From: Labedaea rhizosphaerae
GTDB lineage: Bacteria > Actinomycetota > Actinomycetes > Mycobacteriales > Pseudonocardiaceae
Assembly: GCF_004362825.1 (NCBI RefSeq)
Contig: NZ_SNXZ01000004.1
Location: 372,001-436,000, forward strand
Direction: 5' to 3'
Length of the DNA: 64,000 nucleotides
Under the pieces are notes generated by a model. The model saw only the letters and a list, made by a program, of their open reading frames with translations, did not search any database and was not told where the DNA came from. Shown in pieces: positions 46,394 through 55,501 of the stretch (the stretch's first letter is position 1; each line of letters starts with the position of its first letter). The translations under genes and the position numbers were made by a program.

Positions 46394-47773
46394 ATGCGGC
46401 CGAACCCTGCGATCTGGCACAGCGACGCGGTTCTCGCCGCCGTGAACTCAGGCGACGCTGGGGCGATAATTCGGGCCGTTCGCCTCGCCAAGCATCAGAC
46501 GCTTGCGGACTTGGCCGCGCTTTGCGGTTACTCGGTATCGACGTTGTCCCGGCTCGAGCGGGGCAAGCAACCGTTGCGTGATGTGGCGGTGCTGCGCAGT
46601 CTCGTCGATGCGCTTGACATTCCTCCGTCGCTGCTCGGTTTGGCCGACACTCCACCACGATCCGTGCACAGCAGCCGACCCGCCGCTATGGTCACCGTCA
46701 TCCTGCCGCGGGATGAGGAGATCGATCCGATGCGTCGTCGTACGTTGCTGGCTGGATTGACCGGACTGGCCGGCTCGGCGGTATGCGGCATCCGGCCAGC
46801 ATCGGCATCACCGATCACCGATCCGATTCGCGCGCTGGAACATGCTCTTCTCACGCCGCCGGCCAGCGGAATCCCTACGGGACTGGCACAGCTTCACGAG
46901 CAGTTGGCTGCGACACGCGAGGTCTTCCAACAAGGCCGCTACACCGACGTCGCAACGAGCCTCCTCCGGCTGCTGCCCACCGCGCATGCCACCCGGCACG
47001 AAGTCAGCGGCGACGAGGCCATCGTCGCGGCCGACAGGCATCTGTCCGACTTGTACACCCTAACCGCCGAACTGATGGTCAAGATCGGCAACGACCCACT
47101 CGCGTGGACCACGGCCGATCGAGCAATGCAAGCCGCTCACGCCACCGACGACATCCTGACGCACGCCAGTGCTAGCCGGACTTGGGCAATCGTGCTTCGC
47201 CGCGCGGGCCGCGCCGACACCGCTCAAAATCTCGTCGTCGACACCGCGGCGATGCTCCAGCCACACCTGCACCGCGGACCCGAGCACCTGTCCGTGTACG
47301 GGTCGTTGTTGTCAACCGCCGCCTACACCGCTGCGGTCGACGGGCACCGCGAAGATGCCCACACCTTGATAGGTGAAGCAGTCCAGGCGGCCAACCGGCT
47401 GGGCGTCGACGCCAACCACAGGTTCACCGCCTTCGGTCCCACCGGCGTGGACCTCTACCGGATCAGCATCGCCCGTGTCCTCGGCGACTCCGGCACGGCG
47501 GTAGAAACAGCCCGCGGTATCGACCCGCGTGCAATCCACCAAGTCGAACGTCTGGCCCGCTATTGGTCCGATGTTGCTCGTTCGTTCTACCAATGGGACA
47601 AGCCGGAACAGTGCTACCGAGCTCTGCTCCGCGCCGAACACGCATCCCCCGACGAAGTTCGCTACCGCAAGCCCATCCAGCACATCACGATGAGCCTCTT
47701 GCGCCAGCCCACAGCCAAGTCGATGCCCGGCATCCAAGCATTTGCACGACGCAACGGCGTACCCGTCGCATAG
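46394..47773 (+). CDS. XRE-family regulator with TPR-like C-terminal domain
   Basis: 459 residues (ATG 46394, AAGGAG 6 nt upstream). N-terminal lambda-type HTH (TLADLAALCGYSVSTLSRLE, residues ~35-75), a linker, a short hydrophobic RRRTLLAGLTGLAGSAVCG segment usual in this actinobacterial class, then ~320 residues of helical repeats (ADRHLSDLYTLTAELMVKIG). This architecture matches large streptomycete-type regulators of development and antibiotic genes. Likely controls the divergent acyltransferase/ACAD operon. The effector is unknown. Confidence 0.88.
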   Translation: MRPNPAIWHSDAVLAAVNSGDAGAIIRAVRLAKHQTLADLAALCGYSVSTLSRLERGKQPLRDVAVLRSLVDALDIPPSLLGLADTPPRSVHSSRPAAMVTVILPRDEEIDPMRRRTLLAGLTGLAGSAVCGIRPASASPITDPIRALEHALLTPPASGIPTGLAQLHEQLAATREVFQQGRYTDVATSLLRLLPTAHATRHEVSGDEAIVAADRHLSDLYTLTAELMVKIGNDPLAWTTADRAMQAAHATDDILTHASASRTWAIVLRRAGRADTAQNLVVDTAAMLQPHLHRGPEHLSVYGSLLSTAAYTAAVDGHREDAHTLIGEAVQAANRLGVDANHRFTAFGPTGVDLYRISIARVLGDSGTAVETARGIDPRAIHQVERLARYWSDVARSFYQWDKPEQCYRALLRAEHASPDEVRYRKPIQHITMSLLRQPTAKSMPGIQAFARRNGVPVA

Positions 47774-48016
47774 CGGCCAGCGCCTGCTTGCTGGGCGGAA
47801 GTGCATGCGTGATCGGTCCATTGTTCGTACACGCCGTGTACCGAGTGCCTTTTGACTACACGAACGCCTCGGAGATCCATCGCCCTCGCGTCGTCCGAAG
47901 ACTTTGACGGCCGGCCTGGTCGCGTGCTCACCGTGCTTGGCATCGGCTTGCACGCCACCGGGCCGGCCGCCTTCCGTCGCCACGAGTTCGTGGCTCGCCA
48001 GAGCGGGCGTCTCGGG

Positions 48017-49720
48017 TCAGTGAATTTGGACGTTGCCGCCGTCGAGGGTTTCAGCGAATCCGGCCGTGTAACCGTTGGCGAGGATCAACTCGAAGCGGTC
48101 GGCGCTGCCTGGTTCGCCTGCGTCGACCAGGTGCAGACGGAACGAATACACCGCATCGCCGACCGTGGCGTGACCGAAGATGTAGGCATCGGTCCCGGAC
48201 ACCGAAATGCCCGTGATGTCGGAGGTATGAAGACGTATGCCGCTCGCGTGGTCGTTGAACTCCAGCGTGCCCCTGGGGCCGTCGGTGCGCTGCATGAACT
48301 CGAAGCCCGCGGTGGCGAACCCGCCGGGCACCAGGATGCGCACCCCACCGGTGATCTTGCCGGGCTGGGACGTGACGAACACCGGCGTGATCGTGGCCGC
48401 TCCGCATTCGGGCACGGTCACCGTTTTGACGATGGCAAAGCTGCCGTTGATCGACGTGAGGTCCGGATCCGTGGTGAACACCCCGTCCGGCAACGTCAAC
48501 GTCACCCGATAGGTGCCCGGCAGCAGGTTCGCGATGGTCGCGGTGCCGGATGCGGTGCGGGGCACCGGCGGGTCGTTGGTGAGGATGCCGGGCACGGTCA
48601 CCTCGTCGACGCGAGTGGCAACTCCGTCCGGCGCGGTCACGCTGATCACGCCGAGGCACACGTTGCCGAAGTCGGCCCCGTCGACCACCTGGCCGCTGGT
48701 GACAGTCACCGTGCGAGTGCCAGTACCTGGCGCGGTCTGCCGCCAACCGTCGCGCGCCTGCTCCTGCACGGTGTACGTGCCCGGGCGCAACCCGCCGAAG
48801 CCGTAGTTGCCGTCGGTCCGAGTGGTCGCGCTGGCCCCGTTGCTCAAGGTGATTGTCCAATCGGCGATCCCGGGATCTCCGGTACCGGAGCCATCGGCAC
48901 CGTGGTCGTCGAACTTGCGCCCCTCGACGGTCGCCGGCCGGTAGTTCCCGAAGTCGCGCCCGGCGAAGTTCTTGTCGGCGACGCCGTACCCGATCGGGAC
49001 CGCGTCCGGGGCGTGTGACTGAACCCAGCCCGGCTGGCTGTGTTCGGCGACCGCGTATGTGCCGGCCCTGATGGGGAGGCGGTCGGCGTCGAGCGCGAAG
49101 CGGTAGCCACCGTCGGTGCCGGTGGTGGTCGTGGCTACCACGGTGCCGTCGTAAACGAGGTCGATTTGCCAGCCGGCGAGCCCCGGTTCGCCCGCCTCGC
49201 GTGCACCGTCGCCGTTGAGGTCCTCGTACTTGGTACCGCTGATCGTCGGAACCGGCCCGGCGCCACTGTGGTTCCAGTTGCCGCAGGCGTCACCGATGAA
49301 CGCACCGTTCCACAACTTGACGTGGACCTGACCGGAGGCGACCTCAGCGGCCACCGTCTGGACTCCCGAGTGAATGTTGGCCTCGGGGCACAGGCCGCCG
49401 CCGTTGTCGTCGCACCCGTTCCAGATTTCGTTCGGTGGGTCGATCGCCACGATCGGAGCCCAGTACATGAAGTTCTTGTCGAACCCGTGCCCCGTGTAGA
49501 AGTCGGTCAGTTGCGGCGAAGCGAATTGTTCTTGGGTGATCGCACCCGATCCGGGGTCGAAAATGTAGGAGTACCGGTAGGGGTTCGCCCCCAGCATGTT
49601 GTCCTCGTTGGGCCACAACACCGTCGCTGAAGCCGGGGTGGTGAACCCGACCACGGCGAGCACGACTCCGGCGAAAATTACCAACGGGCCACGAAGCTTG
49701 GTCATTGTTCCTTGCGACAT
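48017..49720 (-). CDS. Secreted SdrD-B/Cna-B repeat protein
   Basis: 567 residues. Signal peptide (GPLVIFAGVVLAVVGFTTPASA, cleavage near residue 32), a ~120-residue unique domain with Cys pairs (WNGCDDNGGGLC), two SdrD-B-like beta-sandwich repeats (KYEDLNGDGAREAGEPGLAG; RKFDDHGADGSGTGDPGIAD, each with GTYxVxEx), a third beta domain and a C-terminal barrel-like domain (VRILVPGGFATAGFEF). No LPXTG or TM helix, so the protein is probably released or held non-covalently. ATG 49720 with AGAAGGG upstream. Monocistronic. Confidence 0.88.
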   Translation of the reverse strand: MSQGTMTKLRGPLVIFAGVVLAVVGFTTPASATVLWPNEDNMLGANPYRYSYIFDPGSGAITQEQFASPQLTDFYTGHGFDKNFMYWAPIVAIDPPNEIWNGCDDNGGGLCPEANIHSGVQTVAAEVASGQVHVKLWNGAFIGDACGNWNHSGAGPVPTISGTKYEDLNGDGAREAGEPGLAGWQIDLVYDGTVVATTTTGTDGGYRFALDADRLPIRAGTYAVAEHSQPGWVQSHAPDAVPIGYGVADKNFAGRDFGNYRPATVEGRKFDDHGADGSGTGDPGIADWTITLSNGASATTRTDGNYGFGGLRPGTYTVQEQARDGWRQTAPGTGTRTVTVTSGQVVDGADFGNVCLGVISVTAPDGVATRVDEVTVPGILTNDPPVPRTASGTATIANLLPGTYRVTLTLPDGVFTTDPDLTSINGSFAIVKTVTVPECGAATITPVFVTSQPGKITGGVRILVPGGFATAGFEFMQRTDGPRGTLEFNDHASGIRLHTSDITGISVSGTDAYIFGHATVGDAVYSFRLHLVDAGEPGSADRFELILANGYTAGFAETLDGGNVQIH

Positions 49721-49878
49721 GCCGCGCCCTTCTGAGTCAGATCAGACTTTCTTCAGATCGTCGATGTTATTGAGGCCGCGGTTACCGGCACGGCGATGAA
49801 TGACCGCTAATTGTCCAGGACATCTCGTCGGCGGTCGTCTCCACCTCTGGCTGACGGAGTCGCCCTTCGAGGAACCTC

Positions 49879-50092
49879 TTACCGCGCCACCGGTTCGGCT
49901 ACTGCCGGCTTGATGGCTTCTTCGGCGAACTCGCGGAACGTGGTGGGCGTGGTGTTCCCGGTGGTGCGTGGCACGGTGTTGTTGATGCCGCGTTCGGCGG
50001 CGAGGTCCATGTCCAGCACCGATTGCGCCATCGCCGCGGAGAAGCCGCGGCTGACGAGGAACTGTTCCACGGCAACGCGATCGCCCATCTCG
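49879..50092 (-). pseudogene. C-terminal remnant of an NmrA/NAD(P)-binding-type gene
   Basis: Roughly the last 70 codons of a protein, ending in TAA at 49879: MGDRVAVEQFLVSRGFSAAM followed by DMDLAAERGINN and TPTTFREFAEEAIKPAV, with strong GC at third positions. The pattern resembles the C-terminal part of NmrA-like reductases. The frame continues upstream past 50092 only as Arg/Ser-rich nonsense that is antisense to the fragment at 50093-50245. No start or Rossmann half is attached. Confidence 0.5.
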
Positions 50093-50245
50093 AACGACCT
50101 GATCGGGCTCGTCATCCACCCCACGCTGCCACGCCTGTTGTTCGGTATCGACCCGTCTACGGACGAGCTGCCGGAGGAGACCCACCTCGCGGCGGACATC
50201 GACCTCGACCGGATCCGGCGTCTCGTCAGCACTGTGATTCCTTGA
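50093..50245 (+). pseudogene. C-terminal remnant of a TetR-type gene
   Basis: The plus frame NDLIGLVIHPTLPRLLFGID, then STDELPEETHLAADIDLDRI and RRLVSTVIP ends at TGA 50243-50245. It has the character of a TetR ligand-domain C-terminus and clean GC-rich third positions. It lies head-to-head with the NmrA-like fragment and has no DNA-binding half. Confidence 0.5.
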
Positions 50246-50262
50246 ACCCCGGCTTCGAGCGC

Positions 50263-51123
50263 CTACTGCGGTCGAGCCAGGATGTCGCGGGCGGAGCGGG
50301 GTTCGCGGCCGAGCAGGGTGGTCAGCAACGGGTCGGTGCCGGCGAAGAAGCCCTTTTCGGCCGCCTGGTACATGCCGAGGGTGAAGCGTGCCATCTGCTC
50401 CGGTTGGCCGGTGGCGACCTGGGCGGCGACCCATTCGTCGGGGTCGACGACAGCGATGCGGATGTCGCGGCCGGTGAGGTCCGAGGCGGTCTCGGCGAGG
50501 TCGGCGAAGGTGGGGGCCGCATTGGCGGTGATCGTGGTCGGGCCCTCGTAAGCGTGGTTCGAGGTCAGGATGATCGCCGCGGCTTCGGCGGCGTCCTCGC
50601 GCGCGGTCCACGACACCGGGCCATCGGCGGGAACGGTCACGACGCCGGTTTCCCGCCACGGGCCGGCGAGCCAGGCGAGGCTGTGCGCGTAGAAGCCGTT
50701 GCGCAGCGACGTCCAGGGCACCCCTGAATCGGCGAGTAGCCGCTCCGTCGCGGCGTGGACCACCGCCGGCCGGAACGGGGAATCGGCCGCGGCGCCTTGG
50801 TGGCTGGTGTACAGGATGCGCCCGACGCCCGCTGCCGAGGCGGCCGAGATCGCCGCGCGGTGCAGGCTCACCGCGTCGGCGCCGGGGTCGTTCGACGAAA
50901 CCAGCAGCACTTGGTCGGCGCCCGCCAAAGCGGCAGGCAGCGACGCGGGGTCGGCGTAGTCGCCGTGGCGCACCTCGACGCCACGCTCGGCGAACCGCAC
51001 GGCCTTCGCGGCATCGCGGACGGCGACGCCGAGCTCGCCGGCCGGGACCCGGTCGAGGAGGTGCTCGACGGTCGCGCCGTTCAGTGCGCCGGTCGCACCG
51101 GTGACGATGATCAACGTGGTCAC
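50263..51123 (-). CDS. NmrA-like NAD(P)H-binding quinone oxidoreductase
   Basis: 286-residue atypical SDR (SDR_a5 type, related to QorB/YtfG). Rossmann motif VTGATGALNGATVEHLLDR, RHGDYADPASL, QVLLVSSNDP and LRNGFYAHSL are as in that group, which reduces quinones with NADPH. ATG 51123. Divergent from the TetR gene at 51204, its likely regulator, with an 80-bp gap rich in GGTAACA. Confidence 0.9.
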   Translation of the reverse strand: MTTLIIVTGATGALNGATVEHLLDRVPAGELGVAVRDAAKAVRFAERGVEVRHGDYADPASLPAALAGADQVLLVSSNDPGADAVSLHRAAISAASAAGVGRILYTSHQGAAADSPFRPAVVHAATERLLADSGVPWTSLRNGFYAHSLAWLAGPWRETGVVTVPADGPVSWTAREDAAEAAAIILTSNHAYEGPTTITANAAPTFADLAETASDLTGRDIRIAVVDPDEWVAAQVATGQPEQMARFTLGMYQAAEKGFFAGTDPLLTTLLGREPRSARDILARPQ

Positions 51124-51203
51124 CCTTCGTTGCTATCAGTGGAATCGGATTGACGGTAACACCGATACAACGGGGATAACAAGCTGGCGCTATCATCGGT
51201 AAC

Positions 51204-51923
51204 ATGGTGGAGGCGAGCAGCGAGACCAGGACCGACGCACGGGCACGAATCGTGGAGGTGGCGGCACGGCTGCTGCGCGAGCAGGGCCCGGCGGCCGTCA
51301 CCACCCGTGGCGTCGCCGAGGCCGCCGGGATGCAGGCCCCCGCCATCTACCGCCTCTTCGGGGACAAGGACGGCCTGCTCGAAGCCGTGGCCGAACACGT
51401 CATGGCCGCGTACGTCGCCACCAAGGCCGCCACCGTCGAGGCCGCTGCGGCCGAGGACGTCGATCCGCTGGCCGACCTGCGCGCGGGCTGGCGCACCCAG
51501 ATCGACTTCGGACTGGCCAACCCGGCGGTCTTCCGCCTGCTCAGCGATCCCGACCGGGTGCGGCACTCCCCCGCGGCGCAGTCCGGCCGACGGGTCCTCG
51601 AGTCACGCGTCCGCCGCGTCGCGGCCACCGGACGGCTGCGGGTCAGCGAACGGCGAGCCGTCGAGCTCATCCACGCGGCGGGCGTCGGGGCGATCCAGAC
51701 CCTGCTCGCCACCCCGCCGCAGCACCGCGACCCCGAACTCGCCGACGCCCTCTACGACGCCGTGTTGCGCCACATCCTCACCGACGCCGCCCCACGCCGG
51801 CAGGACGACCGAGCCGCCGCGACGATCGCCTTCCGGGCGGTCGCCGCCGAGCTGAAAACCCTTACCGACGCGGAAAGGCGACTCCTCACCGAATGGCTGG
51901 ACCGCGTCATCGAGGCCTTCTGA
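51204..51923 (+). CDS. TetR family regulator
   Basis: 239 residues. HTH: ARIVEVAARLLREQGPAAVT with EAAGMQAPAIYRLFGDKDGL. Long helical C-terminal domain. No ribosome site precedes ATG 51204, which overlaps a GGTAACA element (51199-51205); a second copy is at 51155-51161, so the gene may be leaderless and autoregulated. Divergent from the NmrA-like reductase. Confidence 0.92.
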   Translation: MVEASSETRTDARARIVEVAARLLREQGPAAVTTRGVAEAAGMQAPAIYRLFGDKDGLLEAVAEHVMAAYVATKAATVEAAAAEDVDPLADLRAGWRTQIDFGLANPAVFRLLSDPDRVRHSPAAQSGRRVLESRVRRVAATGRLRVSERRAVELIHAAGVGAIQTLLATPPQHRDPELADALYDAVLRHILTDAAPRRQDDRAAATIAFRAVAAELKTLTDAERRLLTEWLDRVIEAF

Positions 51924-51937
51924 CGGTGAGAGTGCAT

Positions 51938-52465
51938 CTATCGGGCAGCTGACTGGAACACGTCGTAGGTCCGCTGATCGAACAACACCATGCGCACGAC
52001 GACGATCCCTGGCATTTCCTTTGTCGTCTGAGTGATCGCGGTCAAGGCGATCTCCGCGGCGGACTCGACCGGCCAGCGGTAGACCCCGGTGGAGATGGCG
52101 GGGAAGGCGATGCTGCGCGCTTCGAGGCCGGCGGCGACGTGCATCGAGTTGCGGTAGCAGTCGGCCAGCAGGTGGGAACGGTCCTCGGTCGACGGCCAGA
52201 CAGGTCCGACCGTGTGCACGACCCAGCGAGCACGCAGCCGTCCGGCGGTCGTGGCCACGGCCTGCCCCGTCTTGAGCCCGCCGCCGTAGTGCCCGGCCCG
52301 CAGCTTTCGGCACTCCGCCAGGATCTCCGGGCCGCCCTTGCGGTGGATGGCGCCATCCACGCCGCCGCCACCGAGCAGGGAAGAGTTCGCCGCGTTCACG
52401 ATGACGTCGACATCCTGCTCGGTGATGTCGCCCAGGACGAGTTCGATGAGGTCCACGTTCGGCAT
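51938..52465 (-). CDS. Macrodomain protein (O-acetyl-ADP-ribose / ADP-ribose hydrolase type)
   Basis: 175 residues, a complete macrodomain binding ADP-ribose. VLGDITEQDVDVIVNAANSS, LLGGGGVDGAIHRKGG and AFPAISTGVYRWP are the ligand-binding loops of the MacroD/YmdB type, which removes ADP-ribose from proteins or deacetylates O-acetyl-ADP-ribose. ATG 52465 starts MPNVDLIEL; the frame continues upstream into a piece of a dihydrofolate-reductase-like gene, which is a rearrangement artefact rather than a domain. Confidence 0.9.
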   Translation of the reverse strand: MPNVDLIELVLGDITEQDVDVIVNAANSSLLGGGGVDGAIHRKGGPEILAECRKLRAGHYGGGLKTGQAVATTAGRLRARWVVHTVGPVWPSTEDRSHLLADCYRNSMHVAAGLEARSIAFPAISTGVYRWPVESAAEIALTAITQTTKEMPGIVVVRMVLFDQRTYDVFQSAAR

Positions 52466-52486
52466 TGTCCGGTCCGGGCGACTTGA

Positions 52487-52719
52487 AGGTCGATCGAAAT
52501 CTCGGGCGCCGAGCACGACCGGGATCAAGTGGATCTCCAGTTCGTCGAGCAGCCCCGCGCGAAACAGCGACTGCGCGAGGGTGGCGCCGTGCACCAGCAC
52601 GTTCCGGTCTCCGGCGCGGCGGGCGGCGGCTGTTCGGCGCGGACCACGTCGAGCTGGAGCTGACCCGCGTGCTCAACGCACCCGACGTCACGCACATGCG
52701 ATATCGCGTGGCGGCATGA
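52487..52719. pseudogene. Dihydrofolate-reductase-like (RibD C-terminal) gene split by inversion
   Basis: Minus-strand 52609-52487 reads DRNVLVHGATLAQSLFRAGL LDELEIHLIPVVLGARDFD in two adjoining stretches; plus-strand 52615-52719 reads GGRRLFGADHVELELTRVLN then APDVTHMRYRVAA and stops. Joined as VVLGA+GGRRLFGA they reproduce the continuous C-terminal half of RibD_C proteins. The two halves now face opposite strands, so a short inversion has broken the gene. The N-terminal half is absent. Confidence 0.75.
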
Positions 52720-52818
52720 ATGGCGCGCTCGCCGAAGTCCATGGCGGCGGTAACGATGGTCATGAATGCCTCGATGACCGGTTGACACATCTTTGCCATT
52801 GGCTTGGGGGGAATCGCA

Positions 52819-53658
52819 GTGTTGCGACGTATCGGTGCCGGTTTGCTCGTGCTGGTGGCCGCCGGCTCGATGACCGCGTGCGGCAAGAGCGCCAACGGCG
52901 GGTCGGCCGGTGGTGACCGGCTCGCGGTGCAGCACGTCACGTTCGGTCAGTTGATCCAGGCGATGGCGGGCAAGACGAAGGCCGACTGGAGCGCGCACAC
53001 CGCGGGCACGATCACCGTCGACGGCGCGGGGCAGAACGTGGCCATCAAGTTCACGGGCGACTCCAAGAAAACCGCCGGCAGCCTGCAGATGCAGGCCGAG
53101 TACGCCATCGACTCGGGGACCGAGCAGCTGACCATGTCGATGGTGATCGACGGCCACGTGGCGTACCTGAAGCTGCCGGCGAACGCGGGCGTGCCCGCGA
53201 ACAAGCCGTGGGTCAAGATCAGTCCGGACGGGACGGACCAGCTGTCGAAGCAGCTCGGACCGCAGCTCGAGCAGATCGAGCGGTCCGCGGATCCCCGGCA
53301 GGCCGTGAGCTACCTGCAGGACAACGACGCTGTGACGATCAAGGGCGTGCGGCCGGACCAGGTCGGCGGAACCGCGGCCGACCGCTACGACGTGGCCATC
53401 GACGTGACGAAGTTGCTCGCCAGCAACCACGTCACGCTGACCGACCAGCAGCGCCAAGCCGTCACCGCGGCAGGCATCAAGAGCCTTGACGAGTCGGTCT
53501 GGATCAGCAGGGACAGCCTCCCGCTGCGCGTGACGATGGATCAGCCGGTCGGCGCCAAGGCCTTCGTGAAGATGAACATGGAGTTCACCGACTGGGGCAA
53601 GAAGGTCACCATCTCGGCCCCGTCGTCCGACGAGATCACGGCCCTGCCCGGCGGCTGA
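52819..53658 (+). CDS. Lipoprotein, LppX/LprG-like
   Basis: 279 residues from GTG 52819 (GGGGGGAA upstream). Type II signal peptide (LLVLVAAGSMTACG, lipid-modified Cys ~residue 21). The mature part contains TVDGAGQNVAIKFTGDSKK, MSMVIDGHVAYLKLP and SLPLRVTMDQPVGA, the pattern of mycobacterial/streptomycete lipoproteins thought to bind lipids at the outer membrane face. Ends convergent with, and overlapping by 23 nt, the ankyrin gene. Confidence 0.85.
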   Translation: MLRRIGAGLLVLVAAGSMTACGKSANGGSAGGDRLAVQHVTFGQLIQAMAGKTKADWSAHTAGTITVDGAGQNVAIKFTGDSKKTAGSLQMQAEYAIDSGTEQLTMSMVIDGHVAYLKLPANAGVPANKPWVKISPDGTDQLSKQLGPQLEQIERSADPRQAVSYLQDNDAVTIKGVRPDQVGGTAADRYDVAIDVTKLLASNHVTLTDQQRQAVTAAGIKSLDESVWISRDSLPLRVTMDQPVGAKAFVKMNMEFTDWGKKVTISAPSSDEITALPGG

Positions 53659-54694
53659 GCAAGGCGACCATCTCGTCGTTTCCGTGGTACCGGGCGGCGC
53701 CGAGTGCCGTGGCGTGGAAGCACGGCTCGGTGACGCGGAGGTCCGGGTCCTTGGTGAGCAGGAACTCGACCACGTCGCGGCGGGCGTGGGCGGCGGCCCA
53801 GATCAGCGCGTACTCGACGACCAGGGCCGGCACCAGCTCCGGACCGTGGGCACCGATCCGTTGCAGCGGCGCGACAGTTGTGCGCAGGCCACCGTCCGCG
53901 CCGAAGTACCGCCGGACCTCGTCGAGGTCGCCGAGGGCCGCCGCGAAGCAGAGGTTGTCCACGCGGGCACCACATCCGGCGAGCGCCTCCGCGGCTTTGG
54001 TGTGCCCGGACAAGATCGCGGTCCACAGTGGAAGGCCGTCGTCGTCGATCCCGTCCACTCGGGCACCGGCGTCGCACAGCGCCTCGACGAGGGCGGCCTG
54101 CACGCCGGCGACCGCCGGGTGGACCGACGACACGAGCAGGCACAACGCCGTCGTGCCACTCCCTGCGCCGTAGCTCTCACAGGTGGCGTCCGAGTCGGCG
54201 CCCCGCTCGAGCAACAACCGCAGGACGTCGACCGCGTTCGTCGGCGACCGGAGCTGGCGTTCGCGTTCGATCCCGTTCGCCGCCACGTGGTGCACCAACG
54301 TCTGCCGGTGCGGGAAGGGCGAACGCATCGTTGCCAGTGCGGGCTGCGCGTCCAGCAGCCGGCGCAGCGTGTCGAGGTCGCCCGCGTGGACGGCGTCCGC
54401 GGCGGCCTCGAACCGGGTGTCCACGATGTCGTGCCCGTGGGCGAGCGCGTCCGTCCAGTCCGCGTACCAGTGATCCTTGGCGATGGCCAACCGCGCCGGC
54501 TCGACGCCGAGCCGATCGCCTTGGGCGGGCGGCGGCACGTCGGCGAAGCGGAGCACCTCGATCGCCACCTCGTCGCCGCGAACAACGGCGCCACGCAACA
54601 ACTCGACCTGCAGCGCCAACCACCGTCCGAGCTCCACCCTTGGAGCCGGGAAGCTCGGAGTCAGGACACCCGGCGTCGGCATCGCCCCGGTCAT
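53636..54694 (-). CDS. Ankyrin-repeat protein
   Basis: 352 residues. A ~100-residue non-repeat N-terminal part, then ankyrin repeats with VLRLLLERGADSDATC, VEALCDAGARVDGIDDDGLP LW, AAEALAGCGARVDNLCFAAA and VVEFLLTKDPDL. Soluble protein-protein interaction module. ATG 54694 overlaps the peptidase stop (ATGA), so it is translated with peptidase E. Partner unknown. Confidence 0.85.
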   Translation of the reverse strand: MTGAMPTPGVLTPSFPAPRVELGRWLALQVELLRGAVVRGDEVAIEVLRFADVPPPAQGDRLGVEPARLAIAKDHWYADWTDALAHGHDIVDTRFEAAADAVHAGDLDTLRRLLDAQPALATMRSPFPHRQTLVHHVAANGIERERQLRSPTNAVDVLRLLLERGADSDATCESYGAGSGTTALCLLVSSVHPAVAGVQAALVEALCDAGARVDGIDDDGLPLWTAILSGHTKAAEALAGCGARVDNLCFAAALGDLDEVRRYFGADGGLRTTVAPLQRIGAHGPELVPALVVEYALIWAAAHARRDVVEFLLTKDPDLRVTEPCFHATALGAARYHGNDEMVALLSRRAGP

Positions 54695-55353
54695 GACCCG
54701 AACTTCGTCCATTCTCCTTCGGAGATCACCTCGACGGCGCCGTCGACGACCTTGATGGCCGTCTGTTCGTCGATGGCGTAGGCGGGACCCTCGATGTCGG
54801 CCGCCCACCGCTGCGCATCGGCCGGGGAATTGGTCGGAAAAGCGTTGAGGTGCGGGAAGATCGAGAAGTCGACGACGCCCAGCGTGCGGTCGTCCGGCGC
54901 GTCCGCCCACTCGACGAAGTACGCGCCGATCCGCGGCGTCATCACCATGCTCCCGGCGCTCACCCCGACCCAGACCAAGTCGGGCAGCGACGGCAGCAGC
55001 TCGGCCAGCCCGGACTCCCGCATCCAGTGGCACAGGTAGGTCGCGTCGCCGCCGTCGACGAGGAGCACGTCAGCCTCCCGGAGCCAGGGCACCCAACGCT
55101 GCGCGCCGATGGTGGGCAGCGCGGTGAGTTCGAGAACGCCGAGCGACGCCCAGCCCAGGCCGGAGAAATGCCGCCACGTGGGCTCGGCGGCCACGAAGCC
55201 GCGCACCGAGGCCGGGCCGCACATCGGGTGACCCCACTGCGCGGTCGGCACGCACAGGGCGCGGCACTCGGCGATCGGCTTGCCTAGCAGCTGCACGAGC
55301 GCCGAGTGGATGCTCGGGTTCGTGACGCCGCCCGAGGTGAGCAGCAGCTTCAC
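54691..55353 (-). CDS. Peptidase E family (S51) protein
   Basis: 220 residues with the PepE/cyanophycinase-like flavodoxin fold. The nucleophile Ser is in VGVSAGSMVM, the His in SIFPHLNAF and the third residue near the C-terminus is conserved. Family members cleave Asp-X dipeptides, but an exact specificity cannot be read. GTG 55353 follows CGGAGGAACCG. First gene of a two-gene unit with the ankyrin protein. Confidence 0.88.
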   Translation of the reverse strand: MKLLLTSGGVTNPSIHSALVQLLGKPIAECRALCVPTAQWGHPMCGPASVRGFVAAEPTWRHFSGLGWASLGVLELTALPTIGAQRWVPWLREADVLLVDGGDATYLCHWMRESGLAELLPSLPDLVWVGVSAGSMVMTPRIGAYFVEWADAPDDRTLGVVDFSIFPHLNAFPTNSPADAQRWAADIEGPAYAIDEQTAIKVVDGAVEVISEGEWTKFGS

Positions 55354-55453
55354 CGGTTCCTCCGGGTTGACGCGCGGTCTGAAGATCAGGGTCGAGCCGG
55401 CTCAGCGTAGTTCGCGCACCCGTTTGGAGTTCTTCAGATCGCCGACGCGATGG

Positions 55454-55489
55454 CGCGACGCCCGCCCTTCGGCATGGGCGGGCGTCGCG
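55454..55489 (-). terminator. Terminator of the ScyE-like gene
   Basis: CGCGACGCCCGCCC (55454-55467) and GGGCGGGCGTCGCG (55476-55489), 14 perfect pairs around an 8-nt loop, 12 nt beyond the stop codon of the gene at 55502. Confidence 0.85.
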
Positions 55490-55501
55490 AGATCGCCGGG
55501 G

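Noticed and set aside
47774-48016. Possible small gene between the XRE regulator and the SdrB protein
   Set aside because: No frame has a ribosome site, consistent third-position GC or recognisable sequence.
51938-52600. Macrodomain fused to a reductase domain
   Set aside because: The upstream part is a fragment of a RibD_C-like gene, broken by inversion; the macrodomain has its own ATG at 52465.
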